Shown: positions 35,715 through 44,300 of the stretch, piece by piece
Position numbering within the stretch: position 1 is the first letter of the stretch
Layout of the letters: each line of letters starts with the position of its first letter
Assembly: GCF_037404875.1 (NCBI RefSeq)
Contig: NZ_JBBELO010000018.1
Location: 1 to 64,000, forward strand
Source of the DNA: Orlajensenia sp037404875
Lineage (GTDB): Bacteria; Actinomycetota; Actinomycetes; Actinomycetales; Microbacteriaceae
DNA: 64,000 nt
Reading direction: 5' to 3'
The notes under the pieces: generated by a model
What the model was told of the DNA's origin: nothing
What the model saw: the letters and a program-made list of their open reading frames with translations, nothing else
Databases searched by the model: none
Translations under genes and position numbers: made by a program

Positions 35715-37808
35715 TCACGCGGACGCGAGGGTTTCCTTGGCGGCCGCGACGACGGCGTCCGCGGTGATGCCGAACTCGCGGAACAGGGTCTTCCAGTCCG
35801 CGGAGGCGCCGAAGTGCTCGATCGAGACGCTGCGTCCGCGGTCTCCGACGTAGCGCACCCAGGTCAGGGCCGAACCGGCCTCGACCGAGACGCGGGCGGT
35901 GACGGCCTTCGGGAGCACCGATTCGCGGTACTCCTCGCTCTGCTCGGCGAACCACTCCAGGCTCGGGGCGGAGACGACGCGGGCGTTCACGCCCTCGGCC
36001 TTCAGGGCCTCGCGGGCCTGCAGGCCCAGCTGCACCTCGGAGCCGGTGGCGATGATGATCACGTCGGGGGTGCCGTTCGGCGCCTCCGCGAGCACGTAGG
36101 CGCCCTTCGCGGTGTTCTTCGCCGAGGCGAGGGTGTCGCCGGAGGCCTCGCCGTCGCCGCGCTCGAACACCGGGATGTTCTGGCGGGTCAGGGCGATGCC
36201 GGCCGGTCCCTTGCGGCGGCGCAGCATCTCGAGCCATGCGTAGGCGGTCTCGTTCGCGTCACCGGGGCGCACGACCGAGAAGCCGGGGATGGCGCGCAGC
36301 GTCGAGAGCTGCTCTATGGGCTGGTGTGTGGGGCCGTCCTCGCCGAGGGCGACGGAGTCGTGGGTCCAGACGAACAGCGAGGGAGCCTGCATCAGCGCGG
36401 CCAGGCGCAGCGAGGGGCGCTGGTAGTCGCTGAAGATGAGGAAGGTGCCGCCGAAGGCGCGCGTGTTGCCGTGCAGCACGATGCCGTTCAGGATGGCGGC
36501 CATCGCGTGCTCGCGGATGCCGAAGTGCAGCACGCGGCCGTACGGGTTGCCGCGCCACTCGTGCGTCGAGCGCTCGCTCGGAACGAAGGAGGAGGCATCC
36601 GTGATGGTGGTCAGGTTCGACTCGGCGAGGTCGGCCGAGCCGCCCCAGAGCTCGGGCATGTGGGGGGCGATCGCGTTGATCACCTTTCCGGATGCCGCGC
36701 GCGTGGAGATCTCGGTGCCGCCCTCGAAGACGGGAAGCGCCTGCTCGAGGTCATCGGGAAGCTCACCCGAGAGGACCCGGTCCAGCAGCGCCTTGCGCTC
36801 GGCGTTGGCGCCGGCCCAGGCGTCGAAGCCCTCCTGCCACTCGGCGTGCTGCTGCGCGCCGCGCTCGAGCGCCTTGCGGGTGTGCTCGATGACCTCGTCG
36901 GCGACCTCGAAGGTCTTCTCGGGGTCGAACCCGAGCACCTCCTTGACGGCGGCCAGCTCATCGGCGCCGAGGGCCGAGCCGTGGATCTTGCCGGTGTTCT
37001 GCTTCTTCGGGCTGGGCCAGCCGATGATCGTCTTCAGGACGATGATCGAGGGCTTGCTCGTCTCGGCCTTGGCGGCCTCGATCGCGCCGTAGAGCTCCTG
37101 GACGTCTTCGACGTACTCGCCGGTCTTCTTCCAGTCCACCGTCTGCACGTGCCAGCCGTAGGCGGCGTAGCGTGCCGCGACATCCTCGGTGAAGGCGATG
37201 TCGGTGTCGTCCTCGATGGAGATCTGGTTCGAGTCGTAGATGACGACGAGGTTGCCGAGCTCCTGGTGGCCGGCGAGCGAGGAGGCCTCGCTCGTGATGC
37301 CCTCCTCCAGGTCGCCGTCGCTCGCGATCACGAAGACGTGGTGGTCGAAGGGGGAGGTACCCGCCTCGGCCTCGGGGTCGAACAGGCCGCGCTCGTAGCG
37401 CTGCGCGTACGCCATTCCCACGGCGGAGGAGAGTCCCTGGCCGAGCGGACCGGTGGTGATCTCGACACCGTCGGTGTGGCCGTATTCGGGGTGGCCGGGA
37501 GTCTTGGAGCCCCACGTGCGCAGTTCCTTCAGGTCTTCGAGCTCGAGCCCGTAGCCGCCGAAGTAGAGCTGGATGTACTGCGTCAGCGAGGAGTGCCCCG
37601 CGGAGAGCACGAACCGGTCGCGACCGATCCAGGTGTTGTCTGCCGGGTCACGGCGCATCACCTTCTGGAACAGCAGATACGCGGCGGGGGCGAGGCTCAT
37701 CGCCGTTCCCGGGTGGCCGTTCCCCACCTTCTCGACCGCGTCCGCGGCGAGGATCCGTGCCGTGTCGACGGCCCTGTCGTCGATGGGTTCCCATTGCAAG
37801 GTTGCCAC
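35715..37808 (-). CDS. tkt: Transketolase
   Basis: 697 aa from GTG at complement 37806-37808. Thiamine-diphosphate enzyme of the non-oxidative branch. GNGHPGTAMSLAP near residue 30, the ThDP motif SDGDLEEGITSEASSLAGHQELGNLVVIYDSNQIS (~155-190), and the catalytic DGPTHQPIEQL / TRQNIP segments of the pyrimidine domain. Heads the six-gene operon tkt-tal-pgi-zwf-opcA-pgl. AAGGGG precedes the start by ~11 nt. The leader is ~160 nt and can fold into competing hairpins. Confidence 0.97.
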   Translation of the reverse strand: MATLQWEPIDDRAVDTARILAADAVEKVGNGHPGTAMSLAPAAYLLFQKVMRRDPADNTWIGRDRFVLSAGHSSLTQYIQLYFGGYGLELEDLKELRTWGSKTPGHPEYGHTDGVEITTGPLGQGLSSAVGMAYAQRYERGLFDPEAEAGTSPFDHHVFVIASDGDLEEGITSEASSLAGHQELGNLVVIYDSNQISIEDDTDIAFTEDVAARYAAYGWHVQTVDWKKTGEYVEDVQELYGAIEAAKAETSKPSIIVLKTIIGWPSPKKQNTGKIHGSALGADELAAVKEVLGFDPEKTFEVADEVIEHTRKALERGAQQHAEWQEGFDAWAGANAERKALLDRVLSGELPDDLEQALPVFEGGTEISTRAASGKVINAIAPHMPELWGGSADLAESNLTTITDASSFVPSERSTHEWRGNPYGRVLHFGIREHAMAAILNGIVLHGNTRAFGGTFLIFSDYQRPSLRLAALMQAPSLFVWTHDSVALGEDGPTHQPIEQLSTLRAIPGFSVVRPGDANETAYAWLEMLRRRKGPAGIALTRQNIPVFERGDGEASGDTLASAKNTAKGAYVLAEAPNGTPDVIIIATGSEVQLGLQAREALKAEGVNARVVSAPSLEWFAEQSEEYRESVLPKAVTARVSVEAGSALTWVRYVGDRGRSVSIEHFGASADWKTLFREFGITADAVVAAAKETLASA

Positions 37809-37834
37809 TTGGTAACTGCCCCTTCTGGATGTTT

Positions 37835-37874
37835 GGAGCCGTACTGACTGTTCTGGCTCCGGTTGTTTCGGAGC
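37835..37874 (-). promoter_or_regulatory. Competing hairpins in the tkt leader
   Basis: In the minus-strand RNA, GCTCCG (complement 37869-37874) can pair with CGGAGC (complement 37856-37861), or GGAGCC (complement 37855-37860) can pair with GGCTCC (complement 37835-37840). The two stems share five bases, so only one can form. The second lies just before the tkt Shine-Dalgarno region. Confidence 0.4.
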
Positions 37875-37975
37875 GCGCCATGGTCTTCTTCGGCACAGCA
37901 CATCGTGTGTGGAGCAAGCCGCTCGCATCGGGGTCGGCTCACGCACAGGCACAGGCTGGATTGGCGAGCACTCTC

Positions 37976-37981
37976 AGTATA
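37976..37981 (-). promoter_or_regulatory. -10 box of the tkt operon promoter
   Basis: TATACT on the minus strand, about 165 nt before the tkt start. The 324-bp tkt-ctaB gap holds this promoter, the tkt leader, and on the plus strand the ctaB promoter and leader; no gene is seen in it. Confidence 0.5.
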
Positions 37982-38062
37982 GGTACAGGCTTCCCCTCTG
38001 TTGCCCTGCTTGACATCGCGACGCAGACCACGCTCAGCTTTCGCGTCGTGCCCGGTGCTTTA

Positions 38063-38113
38063 GACTGGAGGCAGGTTCACCGGCCTGCAGATTCCCGCAT
38101 GCAGAGGCCGGAA
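38063..38113 (+). promoter_or_regulatory. ctaB promoter and leader hairpin
   Basis: TAGACT (38063-38068) is followed by a leader with the stem CCGGCCTGCA (38082-38091) / TGCA (38102-38105) plus GGCCGG (38108-38113), with a GA bulge. The ctaB start lies 20 nt beyond. Confidence 0.45.
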
Positions 38114-38132
38114 CTCGGATGCATGGGGATTG

Positions 38133-39056
38133 ATGGACGTCGCAGTAGCACAGGCACCGGCAGCGAGCCCTCGTGCCGGATTCCGCCGAAAGCTCTCGGC
38201 GTACTTCGCGCTCACCAAGCCGAGGGTGATCGAGCTCCTGCTCGTCGTCACGGCCCCGACGATGATCCTCGCCCAGAACGGCGTGCCCTCACTGTGGCTC
38301 GTTCTCGCGACGCTCATCGGCGGCGCGATGAGCGCCGGCAGCGCCGGAGCGTTCAACTGCTACATCGACCGTGACATCGACCGGCTCATGAAGCGCACGA
38401 GCAATCGCCCGCTCGTGACCGGCGCCCTCTCGGACCGCGAGGCGCTCGTGTTCGCCTATGCGCTCGGCACCGCATCCGTCGTGTGGCTCTGGGTGTTCAC
38501 GAACTGGCTGGCCGCGGCGCTCTCGCTGGCGGCGATCCTGCTCTACGTCGTCTTCTACAGCATGATCCTCAAGCGCCGCACTGCGCAGAACATCGTCTGG
38601 GGCGGTGTCGCGGGCTGCATGCCCGTGCTCATCGGCTGGGCGGCGGTGACGGGGAGCCTGGACTGGACGCCCTTCATCCTGTTCATGATCATCTTCCTGT
38701 GGACGCCGCCGCACTACTGGCCGCTCTCGATGAAGTACCGCGAGGACTACAAGGCGGCGGGTGTTCCGATGCTCGCGGTGGTGCGCGGCCGGGCGCAGGT
38801 GGGCCTGCAGGTCATCCTGTACGCCTGGGCGACACTGGCCTGCTCACTGCTGCTCATCCCGGTGGCCGGAATGGGCGTGCTGTACACCGTCGTCGCGCTC
38901 GCGGCGGGCGGCTGGTTCGTCTTCGAGACGCACCGGCTCTACAACCTCGCCATCCGGCACGCCGACGTCTCGCCGATGCGCGTGTTCCACGGCTCGATCG
39001 CCTACCTCTCGCTGCTGTTCCTCGCGATCGGCATCGACCCGCTGCTGCCCTTCTGA
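38133..39056 (+). CDS. ctaB: Protoheme IX farnesyltransferase (heme O synthase)
   Basis: 307 aa UbiA-family membrane prenyltransferase with about nine transmembrane helices. Prenyl-diphosphate sites: NCYIDRDIDRLMKRTSNRPL (residues ~71-90, D-x-x-x-D) and the second cytoplasmic loop with YREDYKAAGVPML. It attaches farnesyl to heme b for cytochrome oxidase. ATG 38133 is chosen; a TTG one codon upstream is also in frame. Its 3' end is overlapped antisense by the ctaA frame. Confidence 0.95.
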   Translation: MDVAVAQAPAASPRAGFRRKLSAYFALTKPRVIELLLVVTAPTMILAQNGVPSLWLVLATLIGGAMSAGSAGAFNCYIDRDIDRLMKRTSNRPLVTGALSDREALVFAYALGTASVVWLWVFTNWLAAALSLAAILLYVVFYSMILKRRTAQNIVWGGVAGCMPVLIGWAAVTGSLDWTPFILFMIIFLWTPPHYWPLSMKYREDYKAAGVPMLAVVRGRAQVGLQVILYAWATLACSLLLIPVAGMGVLYTVVALAAGGWFVFETHRLYNLAIRHADVSPMRVFHGSIAYLSLLFLAIGIDPLLPF

Positions 39057-39947
39057 GGCTTCAGCCCGCTTCAGCCCGAGTACGACGTTGGTCGTCGCCG
39101 CAGCCAGCAGCACGGCGAGCACCATGTGCAGGCCCACGAGTGCGGCGGGCAGGCCCAGGCGCGCCTGGATGAGGCCCACGGGGATCTGCAGGCACTCCAC
39201 GACGAGCAGAAGCAGCACCGACCCTCCGCCGCGGATGCCGGCGACGAGCGCGCTGACGAGCATCGCGATCGTGATGGCGAGCGTCGCATAGGCCGGCCAG
39301 GAGTGGATGTGCTGCAGCAGTTCCGAGTTCAGGTTGTTGCGGGGAGCGTTCGCGTCACCCGCGTGCGGCCCTGAGCCCGTCGTGAGGATGCCGACGATGA
39401 TCGTGATGGCGACGAAGACGGTCAGCACGTGAGCCAGCACGGCGTACCAGCGCGGCACCACCAGGGCTCGCGGGCCCGGCGTCGCGTACACCCGGTGCAC
39501 GAGGGCGGTCGCGAGGCACACGAGCACGACCGACACGATGAAGTGCAGCCCGACGACATACGGATTCAGCTGTGTGAGAACGCTCACGCCGCCGACGACC
39601 CCCTGGGCCGGGATGCCCAGGCCGATGAGCAGGCTGATCACGAACAGGTCGCGCCGTTGCCGTCGGAACTTCAGCACCGAGAGGAACATGAGCACGGCGA
39701 CGACGACGAGCACGAAGGTGAGCGTGCGGTTGCCGAACTCGATGATGCCGTGGATGCCCATCTCGGGCGTGTTCACGAGGGAATCGGACGTGCAGGTCGG
39801 CCAGGTGGGGCAGCCAAGGCCGGAGGCCGTGAGGCGCACGAGGCCGCCGGTGCCGACGAGGACGACCTGGACGATGAGGGAGAGCCACGCGAAGACGCGC
39901 ACGCGGGCGTCCACGTTCTCGGGCAGCCAGTTCCAGAATCGCTTCAC
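38844..39947 (-). CDS. ctaA: Heme A synthase (COX15/CtaA), frame reads through into ctaB antisense
   Basis: 367 aa from GTG at complement 39945-39947. Eight-helix CtaA: VKRFWNWLPENVDARVRVFA start, GGLVRLTASGLGCPTWPTC near residue 40, two pairs of heme-ligand-type His (IHGIIEFGNR; GLHFIV; IHSWPAY; GLHMVLA). The hydrophobic core ends at VVLGLKRAEASE around residue 298. The frame has no stop there and continues 69 residues of highly charged, antisense-type sequence under ctaB, far beyond the usual ~300 aa. A 10-bp tandem repeat at the junction may be responsible. An upstream ATG at 40100 is in frame but gives a non-conserved extension. Confidence 0.85.
   Translation of the reverse strand: MKRFWNWLPENVDARVRVFAWLSLIVQVVLVGTGGLVRLTASGLGCPTWPTCTSDSLVNTPEMGIHGIIEFGNRTLTFVLVVVAVLMFLSVLKFRRQRRDLFVISLLIGLGIPAQGVVGGVSVLTQLNPYVVGLHFIVSVVLVCLATALVHRVYATPGPRALVVPRWYAVLAHVLTVFVAITIIVGILTTGSGPHAGDANAPRNNLNSELLQHIHSWPAYATLAITIAMLVSALVAGIRGGGSVLLLLVVECLQIPVGLIQARLGLPAALVGLHMVLAVLLAAATTNVVLGLKRAEASEGQQRVDADREEQQREVGDRAVEHAHRRDVGVPDGEVVEPVRLEDEPAARRERDDGVQHAHSGHRDEQQ
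39058..39077. repeat. 10-bp tandem duplication at the ctaA/ctaB convergence
   Basis: GCTTCAGCCC occurs twice in direct tandem (39058-39067, 39068-39077), between the ctaB stop and the end of the conserved ctaA frame. The length is not a multiple of three. With a single copy, the ctaA frame would end at TAG (complement 39002-39004). Confidence 0.8.
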
Positions 39948-40019
39948 GGCGGGTGTGTTCCTTCGGGATGCGGATGCGACGCTGAGGCGCCCTCGCTGTG
40001 ACGACGGCACGGCACCCTG

Positions 40020-40042
40020 TAGAATCAATTGGTTCGAGAACC
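40020..40042 (+). promoter_or_regulatory. suf operon promoter with start-site palindrome
   Basis: TGTGAC (39997-40002), 17 bp, TAGAAT (40020-40025), then the 12-bp palindrome GGTTCGAGAACC (40031-40042) at the predicted start. This implies a leader of ~180 nt before sufB. The palindrome is a plausible operator, but the regulator is unknown. The 267-bp ctaA-sufB gap shows no other gene. Confidence 0.45.
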
Positions 40043-40214
40043 GCGGGCCCCGCCGCTGTCGAAGGGCGGTCAGTGCGGTCGCAGGTTCGAAGAACATCAT
40101 AGGTACGCACAGAAGCTGCCCGCGAAATCAGACCTCGTGACCGCCGCCACCACGGCGCGGGAGGGGAATGAGCCGGACTGATATCCGGTTGTCGAAGGTA
40201 GGGAAGAGGGAGAC

Positions 40215-41633
40215 ATGTCCGACGTACTGATTGACCGCCCGGAGCTCGAAGGACTCGGTACCTACGAGTTCGGTTGGGCCGATTCCGACGCGGCAGGCGC
40301 ATCCGCTCGTCGCGGGATCTCGACCGAGGTGGTCGGCGATATCTCGGCGCTCAAGAACGAACCCGCGTGGATGCTGCAGCGCCGCCTCAAGGCCCTGCAG
40401 CTGTTCGAGCGCAAGCCCATGCCGACGTGGGGCGCCGACCTCAGCGAGATCGACTTCGACAACATCAAGTACTTCGTGCGCTCCACGGAGAAGCAGGCCC
40501 AGAGCTGGGAAGACCTGCCCGACGACATCAAGAGCACCTACGAGAAGCTCGGCATCCCCGAGGCAGAGCGCCAGCGCCTCGTCGCCGGCGTCGCCGCGCA
40601 GTACGAGTCCGAGGTGGTCTACCACCAGATCAACGAGGAGCTCGAGGCTCAGGGCGTCATCTTCATGGACACCGACACGGCGCTGAAGGAGCACCCCGAG
40701 TTCTTCGAGGAGTACTTCGGCACCGTCATCCCCTCGGGCGACAACAAGTTCGCCGCCCTCAACACGGCCGTCTGGTCGGGCGGCTCGTTCGTCTACGTGC
40801 CCCCGGGCGTGCACGTGAGCATCCCTCTTCAGGCCTACTTCCGCATCAACACCGAGAACATGGGCCAGTTCGAGCGCACGCTCATCATCGCCGACGAGGG
40901 CAGCTACGTTCACTACATCGAGGGCTGCACGGCCCCGATCTACAAGAGCGACTCGCTGCACTCCGCCGTCGTCGAGATCATCGTGAAGAAGAACGCCCGT
41001 GTTCGCTACACGACCATCCAGAACTGGTCGAACAACGTCTACAACCTCGTCACGAAGCGCGCCACGGCCGCAGAGGGCGCGACGATGGAGTGGATCGACG
41101 GCAACATCGGTTCCAAGGTGACCATGAAGTACCCCTCGATCTACCTCATGGGGGAGCACGCGAAGGGCGAGACCCTCTCGGTGGCCTTCGCCGGTCCGGG
41201 GCAGCACCAGGACGCCGGCGCGAAGATGATCCACATGGCGCCGCACACGCAGTCCTCGATCGTCTCCAAGTCGATCGCCCGTGGCGGCGGCCGTGCCGGC
41301 TATCGCGGTGAGGTGCGGGTGGATGCGAACGCGCACCACGCCGCGAACACCGTGCGCTGCGACGCCCTGCTCGTCGACACCATCTCGCGCTCGGACACCT
41401 ACCCCGCCATCGACATCCGCGTCGACGACGTGCAGCTCGGTCACGAGGCGACCGTGTCGCGGGTGTCGGAGGAGCAGCTGTTCTACCTCATGAGCCGCGG
41501 CATGCCGGAAGACGAGGCCATGGCCATGATCGTGCGCGGCTTCATCGAGCCCATCGCCCGTGAACTGCCCATGGAGTACGCGCTCGAACTCAACAAGCTC
41601 ATCGAGATGGGCATGGAAGGCTCTGTCGGATAG
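40215..41633 (+). CDS. sufB: Fe-S cluster assembly scaffold SufB
   Basis: 472 aa. Core of the SufBC2D scaffold on which Fe-S clusters are built. Right-handed beta-helix region (~150-400) with GSFVYVPPGVHVSIPLQAYFRIN, the invariant YIEGCTAP (Cys candidate), and the C-terminal SRGMPEDEAMAMIVRGF shared with SufD. GGGAAGAGGGAG precedes the ATG. First gene of sufB-sufD-Rieske-sufC-sufT. Confidence 0.97.
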   Translation: MSDVLIDRPELEGLGTYEFGWADSDAAGASARRGISTEVVGDISALKNEPAWMLQRRLKALQLFERKPMPTWGADLSEIDFDNIKYFVRSTEKQAQSWEDLPDDIKSTYEKLGIPEAERQRLVAGVAAQYESEVVYHQINEELEAQGVIFMDTDTALKEHPEFFEEYFGTVIPSGDNKFAALNTAVWSGGSFVYVPPGVHVSIPLQAYFRINTENMGQFERTLIIADEGSYVHYIEGCTAPIYKSDSLHSAVVEIIVKKNARVRYTTIQNWSNNVYNLVTKRATAAEGATMEWIDGNIGSKVTMKYPSIYLMGEHAKGETLSVAFAGPGQHQDAGAKMIHMAPHTQSSIVSKSIARGGGRAGYRGEVRVDANAHHAANTVRCDALLVDTISRSDTYPAIDIRVDDVQLGHEATVSRVSEEQLFYLMSRGMPEDEAMAMIVRGFIEPIARELPMEYALELNKLIEMGMEGSVG

Positions 41634-41635
41634 TC

Positions 41636-42835
41636 ATGTCGTCTGCTGCACCCATTACCCCCACTGTTCCCACCTTCGAGCAGCACGGTCTGAAGAAGCA
41701 CAGCGACGGCGGTTGGGGCCTTGTTCCCGTCCAGACCCGCTCCGAGCGCTTCCGTTCCACGAACGTCGAGGACTTCGCGCCGGTCACCGGCCGCGAGGTG
41801 GACTGGCGCTACAGCCCCGTCGCCCGCCTGAAGACCCTCACCGAGGGTGACCTCGACGGCTCGACCCCCGACGTGACGGCCGAGTCGATCGACGGCGTCA
41901 CGCTCACCTGGGTCGACCGCAACGATGCCCGCATCGGCACTGCGGGAACGCCCGAGGACCGCGCATCCGCCAACGCATGGGGCGCGTTCGAGCGGGCCCT
42001 CGTGATCGGCATCACCGGAGAAGACGCGAAGACGATGATCGTGCGTCGTTCCGGTCTGGGGAACACCCCTCGCGGCGCACACACCATCATCGAGGCGGCA
42101 CCGTTCAGCCGCGCGCTCGTGGTGCTCGGCGGCAGCGGCGAGGCCCACCTGGCCGAGAACGTCGAGATCCTGCTCGGCGAGGGCGCCCAGCTCACGGTCG
42201 TGAGCATCCAGGAGTGGGCGGATGACGCCGTGCACCTCGCGACGCATTTCTCGCGCGTCGGCCGCGACGCCAAGCTCAAGCACATCGTCGTCTCGCTCGG
42301 CGGGTCGATCGTGCGGGTGAACCCGTCCACCCACCTCGCGGAGCAGGGCGGTGACATCGAGGCGTACGGCATGTACTTCGCCGATGCCGGCCAGCACCTC
42401 GAGCAGCAGGTCTACGTCAACCACGACGCCCCCAACACCCGCTCGCGCGTCACCTATAAGGGCGCGCTGCAGGGTGAGGGTGCGCACACCGTGTGGGTCG
42501 GCGACGTGCTCATCGGCAACAAGGCGGTCGGAACCGACAGCTACGAGCAGAACCGCAACCTCGTTCTCACCGACGGCACCCGGGCCGACTCCGTGCCGAA
42601 CCTCGAGATCGAGACCGGCGACATCGCTGGGGCCGGCCACGCGAGTGCCACGGGTCGCTTCGACGACGAGCAGCTGTTCTACCTCATGGCCCGCGGCATC
42701 CGTGAGGACGAGGCCCGCCGGCTCGTCGTGCGCGGCTTCCTCAGCGAGATCGTGCAGCAGATCGGCGACGCCGACCTCGAGACGCACCTGCAGGCCGCCC
42801 TCGAGGCGGAGCTCTCGGGAACGAGGCTGATCTGA
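41636..42835 (+). CDS. sufD: Fe-S cluster assembly protein SufD
   Basis: 399 aa. SufB paralogue in the scaffold. Divergent N-terminus (~1-120), then the beta-helix (RALVVLGGSGEAHLAENVEI; YVNHDAPNTRSRVTYKGAL, with the expected His) and terminal LMARGIREDEARRLVVRGFLSEI. Starts 2 nt after sufB; its stop overlaps the Rieske ATG by one base. Confidence 0.96.
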   Translation: MSSAAPITPTVPTFEQHGLKKHSDGGWGLVPVQTRSERFRSTNVEDFAPVTGREVDWRYSPVARLKTLTEGDLDGSTPDVTAESIDGVTLTWVDRNDARIGTAGTPEDRASANAWGAFERALVIGITGEDAKTMIVRRSGLGNTPRGAHTIIEAAPFSRALVVLGGSGEAHLAENVEILLGEGAQLTVVSIQEWADDAVHLATHFSRVGRDAKLKHIVVSLGGSIVRVNPSTHLAEQGGDIEAYGMYFADAGQHLEQQVYVNHDAPNTRSRVTYKGALQGEGAHTVWVGDVLIGNKAVGTDSYEQNRNLVLTDGTRADSVPNLEIETGDIAGAGHASATGRFDDEQLFYLMARGIREDEARRLVVRGFLSEIVQQIGDADLETHLQAALEAELSGTRLI

Positions 42836-43161
42836 TGGCGGCGGAACGGGTGTGCTCGGTCGATGACCTCGGCACCAACCAGGCCCAGCGCTTCGTCGTG
42901 GGCGGCACCGCGATCGCGGTCGTGAAGGATGCCGCCGGCGACGTGTTCGCCATCGGCGACACCTGCACGCACGGCGACATCTCGCTCTCCGAGGGTTTCG
43001 TGGAAGACGACACCCTCGAATGCTGGGCGCACGGATCGCAGTTCTCGCTGCGCACCGGCAAGCCCCTCTCCCTTCCGGCCTACGAGCCGGTCCCCGTCTT
43101 CACGGTCGATGTGCGCGATGGCGACATCTACATCGACCCCACCGTGACCGTCGCGGTCTGA
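42835..43161 (+). CDS. Rieske [2Fe-2S] ferredoxin, SUF-associated
   Basis: 108 aa. Rieske ligands Cys44-x-His46 (CTHGD) and Cys63-x-x-His66 (CWAHG) are both present. No membrane anchor, so a soluble Rieske-type ferredoxin. Its place between sufD and sufC is common in Actinobacteria and suggests electron delivery to cluster assembly or a first client protein; this is inferred from context. Confidence 0.92.
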   Translation: MAAERVCSVDDLGTNQAQRFVVGGTAIAVVKDAAGDVFAIGDTCTHGDISLSEGFVEDDTLECWAHGSQFSLRTGKPLSLPAYEPVPVFTVDVRDGDIYIDPTVTVAV

Positions 43162-43183
43162 TTCGAAAGAGATACGAAAACCA

Positions 43184-43948
<765 letters not shown>

Positions 43949-43952
43949 GAGC

Positions 43953-44282
43953 ATGGTCGTCTCGCTCGCTCCCGCCCTCTTCGACCAGGTCGAAGAGGCG
44001 CTCAAAGAGGTCATGGACCCCGAACTCGGCGTGAACGTCGTGGACCTCGGGCTCATCTACGACCTCGGCTGGGATGACGAGAACAACGCGCTCGTCATCC
44101 ACATGACCCTCACGAGCGCCGGCTGCCCGCTGACCGACGTGCTCGAGGAGCAGACCGCCGAAGCCCTCGACGGCATCGTCGAGGCGTTCCGCATCAACTG
44201 GGTGTGGATGCCGCCGTGGGGCCCCGAGCGCATCACCGACGACGGGCGCGACCAGATGCGGGCTCTCGGCTTCGCGATCTAG
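43953..44282 (+). CDS. sufT: SufT-like metal-sulfur cluster biosynthesis protein (DUF59/MIP18 family)
   Basis: 109 aa. MIP18 fold: EVMDPELGVNVVDLGLIYDL (residues ~16-35), the conserved Cys in SAGCPLTDVL, and the C-terminal WMPPWGPERITDDGRDQMRALGF. Such proteins help Fe-S maturation. It starts 4 nt after sufC. The usual actinobacterial partners sufS (cysteine desulfurase) and sufU do not lie between sufC and this gene. Confidence 0.9.
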   Translation: MVVSLAPALFDQVEEALKEVMDPELGVNVVDLGLIYDLGWDDENNALVIHMTLTSAGCPLTDVLEEQTAEALDGIVEAFRINWVWMPPWGPERITDDGRDQMRALGFAI

Positions 44283-44300
44283 CGTTCGCGAGGCGCGTGC

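Noticed and set aside
35692..36237. N-terminal extension of transaldolase
   Set aside because: It lies inside tkt and has no homology. ATG 35691 has a Shine-Dalgarno and gives the family length.
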